Origin: a bacterium
GTDB taxonomy: Bacteria > Armatimonadota > Zipacnadia > Zipacnadales > Zipacnadaceae
DNA length: 41,498 nt
Reading direction: 5' to 3'
Assembly (NCBI GenBank): GCA_030615605.1
Contig: JAUWYY010000021.1
Span: forward strand, 1-41,498
Each line of letters starts with the position of its first letter. The stretch's first letter is position 1. The position numbers and the translations under genes are program-made. Shown here piece after piece: positions 7,180 through 15,811 of this stretch. Under the pieces are notes generated by a model. That model made no database searches. It saw only the letters and a list, made by a program, of their open reading frames with translations, and was not told the origin of the DNA.

Positions 7180-8643
7180 GTGTTGCTGATTGTTGGTCTG
7201 GACGGAGCTTCCCACGATTTGTGTGAGCGCTGGATCGAGCAGGGGCATCTGCCTAACCTCGCTCGGATCAAGCGCGAAGGGAAGCTGCTGCCGCTCAAAT
7301 CCACGATACCGTCGGTCAGTCCAGTCGCCTGGTCTAGCTTCATGACCGGGACGAACCCCGGGGAGCATGGCGTGTTCGGGTTCTTTGTACCAGAACGACC
7401 CGGGCCTTACGAGGCGCCTACGCGCTTTCGGCCAGTGAACAGCCGGGACTGTCGGGGCAAGCGCTTCTGGGAGAAGATGAACGAGGCGGGGCTATCCACT
7501 GGCATAGTGGGGGTGCCGGTGACGTATCCGGTGTGGCCCGTGCAGGGACACATAGTAGCGGGGCTGCTAGCCCCGCATTTGAGCACACCCGGCGCGACTT
7601 ACCCGGCGGAGCTGGCCGCCGAAATCACCGCGGAGGTCGGCCCCTACCGCACAGTGCCCCGGGGCATATATGCCCCGGGTGGAGAAGAGGCCCTGCTGCG
7701 GGAGCTTCATACCTGTCTGGAACTGCGCGGGCGGTTGGCACGATATCTGCTGCAGAATCACCGCTGTGATGTTCACCTTTTCATCCTGTACGAAACCGAT
7801 GTGGCACAACACAAGATGTGGCGGTTCATGGATAGTTCTCATCCGCGCTACGATAGGTCAACCGCTGAGCGATGGAGGAACGCTATCCGAGATGTATATG
7901 CCCACGCCGATAGTATCGTGGGAGAATTGATGAGACAGCTTAGAGACCGGGACACGCTTGTAGTGGTGTCTGACCATGGAAGCGGGCCGCTGCACGGGAC
8001 AGTTCATCTGAATAGCTGGCTGTGGAAGAAAGGCTACCTGGTGAGCAAAGGGGGCTGGAAGGAGTGGGTGCAACGGCAGAACGCAAAGCACAAGATGGTG
8101 CAGGCTTGCACAAGGATAGCTAGACAGTTGGGTCTGCTAGAGAGAATCAGCATTGACCAAGAGAACCGGCGACTGCTCGCCAGCGGATTCCTTACGGCCG
8201 GGAGTATAAACTGGGAGCGCACCGAGGCATATAGCCTGGGATTCGAAGGTGCTATCTATACAGTAGGGGAGAGGCACGCGGAAATCACTCGGGAAATAGC
8301 GGAAGGCCTTGAAGGTCTGCAGGAGCCAGGCAGTGATCAGCCTCTCGTTGAGTCGGTGCATGGAGCACAGGATCTTTATGAGGGAAGACTGGTGGAATAT
8401 GCTCCCAGCCTCATCCTGGAGCTAACCGGGGGCAACTACAGCGCATCGCAGAAAATGTTTGCGCCACAATTAGTAACTACTCCCACTGATAGTGGGGCAC
8501 ATAGCTCGACAGGGATACTGGGCGCTTGGGGCCCCGGGGCGATGGTAGTAGGCGAGGGCCGAAGCTTCAACATACAGGCAGTTTCAGGGCTTCTGCTGGC
8601 GATGGTACAGGTAGATGCTGGGCGACAGAAGAGTGCAGGGTGA
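7180..8643 (+). CDS. Alkaline-phosphatase-superfamily phosphodiesterase/phosphatase
   Basis: 487 aa from GTG 7180 (the overlapping ATG at 7178 is in another frame). The protein begins at once with LLIVGLDGASHDL, whose Asp is a metal ligand. VSPVAWSSFMTGTNPGEHGVFGFF carries the expected nucleophilic Ser/Thr, VVVSDHGSG gives the Asp-His metal ligands (about residue 263), and GAHSSTGILGAWGPG the last His. This is the type I phosphodiesterase/nucleotide pyrophosphatase pattern. Members of this group are common in exopolysaccharide clusters, and here the gene heads the polysaccharide locus. No signal peptide is visible. Substrate unknown. Confidence 0.85.
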   Translation: MLLIVGLDGASHDLCERWIEQGHLPNLARIKREGKLLPLKSTIPSVSPVAWSSFMTGTNPGEHGVFGFFVPERPGPYEAPTRFRPVNSRDCRGKRFWEKMNEAGLSTGIVGVPVTYPVWPVQGHIVAGLLAPHLSTPGATYPAELAAEITAEVGPYRTVPRGIYAPGGEEALLRELHTCLELRGRLARYLLQNHRCDVHLFILYETDVAQHKMWRFMDSSHPRYDRSTAERWRNAIRDVYAHADSIVGELMRQLRDRDTLVVVSDHGSGPLHGTVHLNSWLWKKGYLVSKGGWKEWVQRQNAKHKMVQACTRIARQLGLLERISIDQENRRLLASGFLTAGSINWERTEAYSLGFEGAIYTVGERHAEITREIAEGLEGLQEPGSDQPLVESVHGAQDLYEGRLVEYAPSLILELTGGNYSASQKMFAPQLVTTPTDSGAHSSTGILGAWGPGAMVVGEGRSFNIQAVSGLLLAMVQVDAGRQKSAG

Positions 8644-9062
8644 GCGCCTAAGCTCAAGAAAAACTCAAGGGCGCTGGCTAATAACGACCCGTGACATAAG
8701 CAATGGGTAGTTTATAGCGCCTTCTGAATGTAGAAATAGAGACCTTCGACTTGAAAAGAAAAGTGAATATTACCGACGGATGACCGAAGCAATAACGCCT
8801 AACGACTTTATTCTCCTTACCGAAAACCAAGCCACAACAGGCAGCACCGGATCTGGAAATGTAAGTAATTAAGGATGTTCTACAACAGCATACTAGAGAG
8901 TATCTTATAGCAAGCAGTTCCTGCTCTCTTAATAACTAGGTATTGTTGATTATCTATCTTATTCTTCTTAACACCACAAATCTGGCAAGTAATAAAGTAT
9001 AAGATAGTAAGTAGAAAAATGGGGATAGAGCAAATGCGGGGATGGAATAAGCGGGAGGGACA
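8644..9062. other. AT-rich intergenic region before the polysaccharide genes
   Basis: About 420 bp with no credible gene. It is clearly AT-richer than its neighbours from about 8690 to 9040. CTATCTTAT (8954-8962) and ATAAGATAG (8999-9007) form a nine-base inverted repeat around a 36-base gap. A likely home of the promoter and regulatory sites for the Wzz/Wzy genes, but I see no clean -35/-10 pair. Confidence 0.6.
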
Positions 9063-10517
9063 ATGGAAGGTAGACCGTTGACAGAAGAAGTTGATATCCA
9101 GGATTACTGGCGAGCTATCAGACGAGGATGGCGGATTTGGGCAAGCGTCGGACTGATAGCGGCGATCAGCGCGGGCATATGGAGCTATTGCATCCGGCCC
9201 ACGGAATATCGCGCGGCGGCGAGCATTGTAGCTGCCGGAGAACTATCACCAAGCGCCTCGCGGATAACAGGAATTCTTGCTAAGGTGCCGATTGAATTGC
9301 CCTCAGAAGTAGGCTCAGAAGCAGAGTTGTGTGGCTATATTCTGCAGACCAGGGCAACGCGACAAGCCGTCATTAAGGAATGTAATTTACAACAAGTGGT
9401 GGGAGCAAGTAGCCCAGCAGAGGCAAGCCGTTGGCTCGAGAGATGGACGAAGACAGAGCTGAAGAGGCCCAATATAGCTCGGCTGGAGGTGGCACTACCA
9501 GGCTGCCCACGCGTAGTCGAGTTAGTGGCGAAGGGGGCCCGGAAGAAGGCAGCAGCACTGGCGCGGCGGGTCGCGAGCAGCTATGTAACAGCGCTGGACG
9601 AAAGACTAAGCCAGTTGCAGTTGACCGCCGCGAAACGGAAACGAATTTTTCTGCACGAGCAGAAGCAACAGGTAGAGACAGATCTCACTGCGGCCGAGAA
9701 TGAACTACAGCAGTGGGAGGCTGAGCACGAGGTAATGGAGGTTGATAGTACGGGCAAGCTTGTCCTGCAGAGACTTATGGGTTTGGAAGAGCGGCGGGAG
9801 CAGGCTCGTGTGGAACTGGAGGCAGCTCAACAGCACGCCAGAGGGCTGCGGGACAAACTTAAGGAGCAGCCGGAAATGGAGTCGGCCTCGGTGGTACACC
9901 GGGCTAATCCTCTGGTGGATCAGATTCGGGAGAAGCTGGTGTCCCTGGAAAGTGAGCTGGCCGTGGCCAGGGAGGCTGAGGGTAAGTCGGCGCAGCACCC
10001 GGAGGTGCGCAAGCTGCAGCGGGAACTGGAGGCCGCCCAGCAGGCGCTGGCGCAAGAGCAGCAGAGGGCAATGGTGAAGGCAAGCACAACTGAGGTGGCA
10101 AATCCAGTGGCTAGAAAATTGCGCGAGGAGCTGGTCCTGGAGGAGGTAGCCATTATCGCGAGCGAGGCGCGAATTGAGGGTTTGGGGGAGGCGCTGCGGC
10201 GGACAGAGCAGCAGATGGCAAACCTGTCGCAAGAGGCGCTGGACTACAGCCGCCTGACGCGGAAGGTGAAGATAAAGCAGGTGATTTTTGAGACGCTGGC
10301 CACCGAGTATGAGCGAGCACTGGTTGAAGAACAGGGCGCTGAGCCAGTTTTTCGGGTGATTGATGAGCCGGTGGCTCCGGAATATCCAGCCGGGCCAGAT
10401 ATGGTGAGCGATATGGGGTTGGCGGGAGGGATTGGAGTGCTGGTCGGGTGGGCGTGGATCATGGCAGGGGGATTGAGGAGCAAAGGCGAGGAGGGGAGAG
10501 GTGAGGATAGCGGCTAA
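9063..10517 (+). CDS. Wzz/GumC-like polysaccharide copolymerase
   Basis: 484 aa, ATG 9063 after a purine-rich GGGAGGGAC. It should control polymer chain length in the inner membrane. N-terminal Wzz domain with YWRAIRRGWRIWASVGLIAAISAGIWSY-type first membrane helix (about residues 17-45), a long periplasmic coiled coil rich in Glu, Arg and Gln (about 170-420), and a closing membrane helix (GLAGGIGVLVGWAWIMAGG, about 455-473) preceded by the proline-containing EYPAGP. There is no C-terminal tyrosine kinase domain. Its stop overlaps the start of the next gene by 17 bp, so translation is probably coupled. Confidence 0.85.
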   Translation: MEGRPLTEEVDIQDYWRAIRRGWRIWASVGLIAAISAGIWSYCIRPTEYRAAASIVAAGELSPSASRITGILAKVPIELPSEVGSEAELCGYILQTRATRQAVIKECNLQQVVGASSPAEASRWLERWTKTELKRPNIARLEVALPGCPRVVELVAKGARKKAAALARRVASSYVTALDERLSQLQLTAAKRKRIFLHEQKQQVETDLTAAENELQQWEAEHEVMEVDSTGKLVLQRLMGLEERREQARVELEAAQQHARGLRDKLKEQPEMESASVVHRANPLVDQIREKLVSLESELAVAREAEGKSAQHPEVRKLQRELEAAQQALAQEQQRAMVKASTTEVANPVARKLREELVLEEVAIIASEARIEGLGEALRRTEQQMANLSQEALDYSRLTRKVKIKQVIFETLATEYERALVEEQGAEPVFRVIDEPVAPEYPAGPDMVSDMGLAGGIGVLVGWAWIMAGGLRSKGEEGRGEDSG

Positions 10518-11895
10518 GGCAGGAGCAGTCCGGGGGACGGACGGGATGTGGCAGAGGGCGTTGATTGGGGCGGGGGCAGTCGGAGTGGGGATCGGCGTCG
10601 CTGCGCGGCCCGCTGGAATAGAGGCAGGCTGGATAGTCGGCCTGGTGGGATTGGGTCTGTTTGCTGCGACCATGACAGTGGGGCGGGAAGCGGTAATTCG
10701 GCGGGACTGGCTGGCTCCCGCGGTGCTGTTTGGAGTGGTTTTTGGGGTATATTTTGTGCTGCGGCCGGCTGTACTGCTGGCAGGGCTGGAGCCGGTAGGA
10801 ACCGGTAGGCAGGGAATATGGGCGGCTATTGTGCTGGGGTTTGTGGTGGTGGCGGGGTTCTGGATGGGGTACTTGCTGCCATTGGGAGAAGCTGTGGCGA
10901 GAGGCCTGCCGTGGGCAAGCCGAGCATGGCCAAAGCAGCGGGCACGAACGGCGGTGTGGGTGAGTTGGGGTTTGGGGTTGGCAAGTTGGGTTGTGCTGAC
11001 CCAGGAAAGCGGAGGAATGCTGGCGCGCATAAGTAGCTATGGTCAGGGAGTGGGGAGGGGGCTGGGCGTCGTGGTCGTGACCAGCGCGGTCTTCCTGGGG
11101 ATGGCCATGGCTGCGGGGTGGCTAAGCTATTTCAAGGGCCGGTTGTCTCGGGTGGAGATTGCGGTAATCACGGCCAGTAGTGCCGGTATGCTGGCGGTGC
11201 ATGGGCAACGAGCTGTGCTGCTGGTTCCCCTGCTGATGATAGTGACGGTGTATCACTACTCAGTCCGGCGCCTGCGAGGGCGGGAGATATTGCTGATAGG
11301 CCTGGCGGGTCTGTTGATTGTTGGGGTGCTGGGTATGCCCAGACTGCAGTTTGTGGGGGGCGAGCAAGTAACCCTGGGGTTGGGTGATTATGCGAAGATA
11401 ACAGGATGGCTGATAGCGCGAAACCTTACAGCCTTTGACGCCCTGATGCTGGTGGCGCAAAGGGTTCCCGGTGAAGTTGGCTATCAGTGGGGCCGAAGTT
11501 ATGTGGATGCGATTAAGATGGTAGTGCCACGGTGGCTGTATGCGGATAAGCCGCAGCGCAATCTGTTCAATCGGGTGCTGCGACCGGGCAGCTCAGGCTC
11601 AATGGCGTTGAGCCTGCCGGCAGAGGGTTATCTGAATTTCGGGTTGGCGGGATTGTTGGCGGAGACACTGGTGCTGGGGATAGGCTATCGGACTGCGTAT
11701 AGCTACCGGCAGCGCCACCCGGAGAGCGAACCAGCGATTCTGGGCTATGCGCTGGCCGTGCCGGTTTTCGGGCTACTGTGGCGAGGTGGGCTTATGGGTG
11801 GGGGGCTGGGCCATTTGATTGGTTACGGGGCAGTGGCGATTGGTATAGTGCTGTTTTGCAGCGGGCCCAGGTGGATGGTGGCTAAGGGCAAATAG
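10501..11895 (+). CDS. O-antigen/EPS polymerase-like membrane protein (Wzy type)
   Basis: 464 aa, GTG 10501 immediately after GGAGGGGAGAG. The protein is almost wholly hydrophobic, with about ten to twelve predicted membrane helices (for example LVGLGLFAATMTV and WIAVAIG-like segments) and a longer loop about 300-370 containing LFNRVLRPGSSGSMALSLPAEG, as in Wzy/O-antigen ligase polymerases with a large late periplasmic loop. Sequence conservation in Wzy is poor, so the call rests on topology plus its place right after the Wzz-like gene. Codon use is strikingly G-rich, with long runs of GTG and GGG. Confidence 0.65.
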   Translation: MRIAAKAGAVRGTDGMWQRALIGAGAVGVGIGVAARPAGIEAGWIVGLVGLGLFAATMTVGREAVIRRDWLAPAVLFGVVFGVYFVLRPAVLLAGLEPVGTGRQGIWAAIVLGFVVVAGFWMGYLLPLGEAVARGLPWASRAWPKQRARTAVWVSWGLGLASWVVLTQESGGMLARISSYGQGVGRGLGVVVVTSAVFLGMAMAAGWLSYFKGRLSRVEIAVITASSAGMLAVHGQRAVLLVPLLMIVTVYHYSVRRLRGREILLIGLAGLLIVGVLGMPRLQFVGGEQVTLGLGDYAKITGWLIARNLTAFDALMLVAQRVPGEVGYQWGRSYVDAIKMVVPRWLYADKPQRNLFNRVLRPGSSGSMALSLPAEGYLNFGLAGLLAETLVLGIGYRTAYSYRQRHPESEPAILGYALAVPVFGLLWRGGLMGGGLGHLIGYGAVAIGIVLFCSGPRWMVAKGK

Positions 11896-11929
11896 ACGGG
11901 CGCACTTAAGCGGTCTATTCCGCAAAAGG

Positions 11930-11999
11930 CATAAACGGATTTTGCGGGAGACCCGCTTTTTGAAAAAAGCCGGTTTCCCGCACCCTTCCGGCAAAAACT
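11930..11999 (-). repeat. Hairpin element family A, single-hairpin copy (after the polymerase gene)
   Basis: GCGGGAGACC (11944-11953) pairs with GGTTTCCCGC (11972-11981), allowing one G-U; the inner arms GCTTTTT/AAAAAGC also pair around a two-base loop. It lies 49 bp after the polymerase stop. Orientation is given by the AAAGTTTTTGCCGG end, which here is at 11999 going left. Copies: 29440, 30862, 33360, 37806, 37895 and 40575. Confidence 0.85.
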
Positions 12000-12028
12000 T
12001 TTACACTTGAACGATACAATAATATGCT
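12000..12028 (+). promoter_or_regulatory. Candidate promoter for the GHMP kinase gene
   Basis: TTTACA (12000-12005), 17-bp spacer, TATGCT (12023-12028), in an AT-rich island. Moderate match only. Confidence 0.4.
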
Positions 12029-12036
12029 ATTATCCC

Positions 12037-12072
12037 CCAGGGGGCGAATAGTCTCCATTAAGACGCCCCTGG
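12037..12072 (+). promoter_or_regulatory. Leader hairpin before the GHMP kinase gene
   Basis: CCAGGGGGCG (12037-12046) pairs with CGCCCCTGG (12064-12072) with one bulged G. It sits between the candidate promoter and the Shine-Dalgarno at 12083, so it would be in the 5' leader. No U-run follows. Confidence 0.45.
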
Positions 12073-12096
12073 AGAAAATACTTGGAGGAGGACAAT

Positions 12097-13044
12097 ATGA
12101 CTATCAAGAGCCGGGCGCCGGTGCGGGTGGACTTTGCGGGAGCCTGGACGGATGTGCCCTACTTTTCTGACGCTTTTAGCGGGGCGACCTGTAATGCAGC
12201 GATAAAGCTATACGTGCGAGGCGAGCTTGATGCCCACGAGGAGAACCAGGCACCAGTCGAGGAACTGACGGCGATAGCGGGCCAGGAGGGTGAATTGGGC
12301 GGGGATGCGGGCCTAAGCGTGCAATACGAAAGCAGGATTCCGGCAGGAAGCGGGCTGGGCACCTCCGCGACGCTGAATGTGGTGTGGCTATCGCTGGTGC
12401 GGCGAGAGCCAGTGGCCAGCGTGGAAGATAAGATGAAGATTGCCGCCCTGGCTTACGATATTGAGAAAGTTCTGGGCATCATCGGGGGTAAGCAGGATCA
12501 GTACGCATCGGCGGTAGGGGGAATAAACCTGTTTGAGTTCGGCCATGAGGTTAAACGGGTACCAGTGGAAATGAAAGAGCAAAACATTGAGGAATTGCAG
12601 CGACGGCTGGTATTGTGCTACACGGGCAAGCCGCGGTTGTCGTCTAACATACACAAGAACGTATGGGGTAATTTCCGGGCGGGCAACGAGCAGACAACTT
12701 AGGCGCTGTTCACGCTGCGCGATAGTGCGTATCGAGCAAAAGAGTACCTGGAGAGTGGTGAGATAGAGCAGTTGGGCAAGCTGCTAACAGTTCAGTTTGA
12801 GGCAATGAAAGATCTGGACAGCTCCACTTCCAACGAGCAAATTGAGGAGCTGTTTGAGCTGGCGGAGCCGATGATCATAGGCGGCAAGCCCTGTGGGGCG
12901 GGGGGAGGAGGATGCTTGCTGTTTCTGGGCAAGTCAGAAGAAGAGGCGCGCAAGCTCGAAGAGAAGCTGAGCGAAAGACAATTGGCTGTGATTGATCTGG
13001 AATTTGATTTTGAAGGGCTTTGCGTGGAGACAAATGGCGAGTAG
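12097..13044 (+). pseudogene. GHMP sugar kinase (HddA-like) interrupted by an in-frame TAG
   Basis: The reading frame from ATG 12097 (after GGAGGAGG) would give 315 aa but has TAG at 12700-12702; the same frame continues unchanged to 13044. Family features lie on both sides. Before the stop: SRAPVRVDFAGAWTDVPYFS (substrate motif) and RIPAGSGLGTSATLNVVW (ATP-binding motif 2). After it: KPCGAGGGGCLLFL (motif 3). This resembles kinases that make heptose- or sugar-1-phosphates for surface glycans. Because motif 3 is separated, the truncated 201-aa product should be inactive unless TAG is read through or the call is a sequencing error. Several neighbours use TAG as a normal stop, so genome-wide recoding is unlikely. 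Confidence 0.8.
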
Positions 13045-13083
13045 CTGGCGGACCCCAACCCCACCACCTCGGGCAGATCCCGA

Positions 13084-14229
13084 ATGCGCATAGGAATCAA
13101 CGCGCTGGCGTGGAGGCCGGAGCGGCAAGCGGGAGTAGATACATATCTGCGGCAATTGGTAGGTGCCCTCCAGCAGATTGATGCCGAGAATGAGTATATT
13201 GTGTTTCTGGGGACGGGGGCGCAGGACCAGCTCGGTATCGCCGGAGGCAGGTTCCGGGAGGTAGTCTGTCCTGTGGTGAGCCGGTGGCGGCCGGGGCGGG
13301 CGCTCTGGGAGGAGCTGGGCCTGCCCCGGCAAGTGGCGGACGAAGAGATAGAGGTATTGCTGTGCGCGGGCGGTATGGTGCCGACCAACCTTAGCATTCC
13401 CGCGGTGCAGGTCATCCACGACCTGCAGGTGTATCACTATCCCGAAAACTTTTCGTGGCTGAAGCGTAGATTTCTGCAAAGGATGCTGCCGAGGTCGGCG
13501 GAAACGGCGAGCCTGACGGTAGCCAGCTCTGAATATACTCGTAGAGATGTAGTGAGATTTCTGCGTCAGCGACCGGAGGATACACAGGTGGTGCACCTGG
13601 CGGGGCGAGTGGGCTGCCAGCCAGCTTCTGCTGAGTCAGTGCAGAGAATCAGGAGCCAATATGATCTGGAGGAGGAGTACCTACTGTGCGTTGCCACCTC
13701 GCATCTGCACAAAAACCTGCACGGGCTGGTTGAAGCGTATGGGCGGGCGGATTTAGCCGTTGGGCTGGTGCTGGTGGGGAAGAGGGGCACAGGCTATGGC
13801 CAGCTCATAAAAGCAATCAGGCGGGCCAGAGGGCGCGAGCGGATTAGCGTTCTGGGGCGGGTGCCGACTGAGGAACTGGGGGCGCTGTACACGGGGGCGA
13901 CCGGGTTTGTGTTGCCTTCTTTGTTTGAAGGTTTCGGGATGACAGTGCTGGAGGCGATGCAGTGCGGCTGCCCGGTGACCTGTTCCTCGCTCACGGCTCT
14001 GCCAGAGGTGGCTGGTGAAGCTGCATTGCTGTTCGATCCGCGGGACCCAGAGGCCTTTGCGGAGACGCTGGATAGGATTAGTAATGACGAGACACTGCAC
14101 GAGCAGTTGCGAGAAGAGGGCTTTAGGCAAGCGGCGAAGTTTGACTGGCAACAGACAGCAAGGCGGACAATAGATGCACTGCTCGAAGCAATGCGGGGAA
14201 GGACTGATCGCAGCGGCAAGGAACGGTAG
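13084..14229 (+). CDS. Glycosyltransferase family 4
   Basis: 381 aa, ATG 13084, 40 bp after the kinase. GT-B fold retaining enzymes transfer a nucleotide-activated sugar to a growing glycan at the cytoplasmic face. N-terminal domain: MRIGINALAWRPERQAGVDTYL with the acceptor-loop region; C-terminal domain: LCVATSHLHKNLHGLVEAY, LPSLFEGFGMTVLEAMQCGCPV (the E-x7-E motif of GT4, about residues 283-302) and TALPEVAGEAALLFDP. The Shine-Dalgarno is weak, suggesting coupling to the upstream gene. Donor and acceptor are unknown; context puts it in the polysaccharide pathway. Confidence 0.88.
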   Translation: MRIGINALAWRPERQAGVDTYLRQLVGALQQIDAENEYIVFLGTGAQDQLGIAGGRFREVVCPVVSRWRPGRALWEELGLPRQVADEEIEVLLCAGGMVPTNLSIPAVQVIHDLQVYHYPENFSWLKRRFLQRMLPRSAETASLTVASSEYTRRDVVRFLRQRPEDTQVVHLAGRVGCQPASAESVQRIRSQYDLEEEYLLCVATSHLHKNLHGLVEAYGRADLAVGLVLVGKRGTGYGQLIKAIRRARGRERISVLGRVPTEELGALYTGATGFVLPSLFEGFGMTVLEAMQCGCPVTCSSLTALPEVAGEAALLFDPRDPEAFAETLDRISNDETLHEQLREEGFRQAAKFDWQQTARRTIDALLEAMRGRTDRSGKER

Positions 14230-14370
14230 GCCCAATCAGCGATGAACTGCGGGATAAGCACTTCCTGCGCAAGCACGGCCCGGAAGCGTGTTATGGGCAG
14301 ATCAATGATTAACTGGGGCAGTGACAGCAAGGTGGTTACCTAATTCTGTGTCGTTTGGGAGGCAAGACAG

Positions 14371-15780
14371 ATGGATCTGAAAACAAGTTTCGGCGTACTG
14401 GTCGGCAACAGAGGGTTCTTTCCGAGTCATCTCATCGAATCGGGACGCAAGGAGATATTGCAGACGCTGGAGGATGGCGGATTCGGGGCGGTGGTGCTGG
14501 ATACGGAGGCCACGCCGTACGGCTCGGTGGAGAGTCTGGATGATGCTAAGAAGTGTGCGGCTCTGTTCCAGGAGCATGCTGATGACATTGATGGCATATT
14601 GGTCACCCTGCCCAACTTCGGTGACGAGCGGGCGGTGGCGGAAACTATTCGACGAGCCGGACTCGATGTGCCGGTCTTGGTGCACGCTTTCCCCGACGAG
14701 GTCGGCAAGATGTCACTGGCTGACCGCCGTGATGGCTTCTGCGGAAAGATGTCGGTATGCAATAACCTGGTACAGTACGGTGCGAAGTATTCGCTGACGA
14801 CCAGGCATACAGAAGCCGTTGACAGCGACCAGTTTGCTACAGATCTGCAGTGGTTTGGGGCGGTCTGTCGCATTGTGGGCGGACTGAAGCAGGCGCGGAT
14901 CGGAGCCATCGGGGCGCGGGTAGCGCCCTTCAAGACGGTGCGCTTTAGCGAGAAGATTCTGGAAGCGTCGGGCATCTCGGTGGATGTGGTTGATTTGAGC
15001 GAGATTCTGGGCCAAGTGGACAGACTCGACGATGAAGCTGAGGAAGTGCAGGACCAGCTTGCCGAGGTGCGCGCCTATGTGCCGCTGGACCAAGTCCCCG
15101 AACATGCCTTAATCAAGATGGCTAAGCTCAGCCTGGTGATTGACCAGTGGCTTGCAGAGAATGAAATTGATGCCTTCGCCTTCCAGTGCTGGGATGCCAT
15201 CGAAAAGTACCTGGGAATTGTGCCCTGTGCGGTGATGAGTATGTTGAGCCAGAAGCTGATTCCGGCGGCCTGTGAGGTTGACGTCACTGGAGCAATAGGG
15301 ATGTATGCTATGGCCCTGGCCTCCGGGCAGCCCAGTGCGCTGCTGGATTGGAATAATAACTACGGTGATGACCCCAACAAGTGTGTGCTCTTCCATTGCA
15401 GTAATCTTCCGAAAGATGTATTCGGCGAGGTGTGCATGGGTAGGCACGCTATACTCGCCGATGCGGTAGGCCCAGAGAATGCCTGGGGAATATGCGCCGG
15501 CCGAATCAAACCGGGGTCGTTCACCTATACTAGAGTATCCACCGATGATCTGGCAGGAGTTGTGCGGGTATATACCGGCGAAGGCCGGATCACTGATGAC
15601 CCTCTGGAGACATTCGGTGGCTACGGAGTGGCTGAGGTTCCTAATCTGCAGGTCTTGTTGATCTATATCTGCAGTAATGGCTTCGAACATCACGTCGCGA
15701 TCAACCAGTCGCGGGTGGCCGATGCTGTATATGAGGCAATGGACAACTATCTGGAGTGGGATGTGTATTACCACCAATAG
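14371..15780 (+). CDS. L-fucose/L-arabinose isomerase family protein
   Basis: 469 aa, ATG 14371 after GGGAGGC at eight bases. The sequence fits the FucI/AraA superfamily of cytoplasmic aldose-ketose isomerases: an N-terminal Rossmann-like part (LVTLPNFGDERAVAETI, VPVLVHAFPDEVGKM), a central domain with RVAPFKTVRFSEKILEASGI, and a C-terminal part with EVDVTGAIGMYAM and DWNNNYGD. Such proteins bind Mn2+ through Glu, Asp and His; GFEHHVAINQS near residue 445 is a likely His ligand. Substrate is unclear. It may supply a sugar for the glycan or belong to separate carbohydrate catabolism with the PfkB kinase. Confidence 0.75.
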   Translation: MDLKTSFGVLVGNRGFFPSHLIESGRKEILQTLEDGGFGAVVLDTEATPYGSVESLDDAKKCAALFQEHADDIDGILVTLPNFGDERAVAETIRRAGLDVPVLVHAFPDEVGKMSLADRRDGFCGKMSVCNNLVQYGAKYSLTTRHTEAVDSDQFATDLQWFGAVCRIVGGLKQARIGAIGARVAPFKTVRFSEKILEASGISVDVVDLSEILGQVDRLDDEAEEVQDQLAEVRAYVPLDQVPEHALIKMAKLSLVIDQWLAENEIDAFAFQCWDAIEKYLGIVPCAVMSMLSQKLIPAACEVDVTGAIGMYAMALASGQPSALLDWNNNYGDDPNKCVLFHCSNLPKDVFGEVCMGRHAILADAVGPENAWGICAGRIKPGSFTYTRVSTDDLAGVVRVYTGEGRITDDPLETFGGYGVAEVPNLQVLLIYICSNGFEHHVAINQSRVADAVYEAMDNYLEWDVYYHQ

Positions 15781-15811
15781 ACGCTGCGACTGGCAGGCAA
15801 CTGCAGTTGAC

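Noticed and set aside
9705..11030. 441-codon minus-strand frame across the Wzz/Wzy junction
   Set aside because: Pro/Ser/Thr/His-rich shadow of G-rich coding DNA, crossing two well-supported genes.
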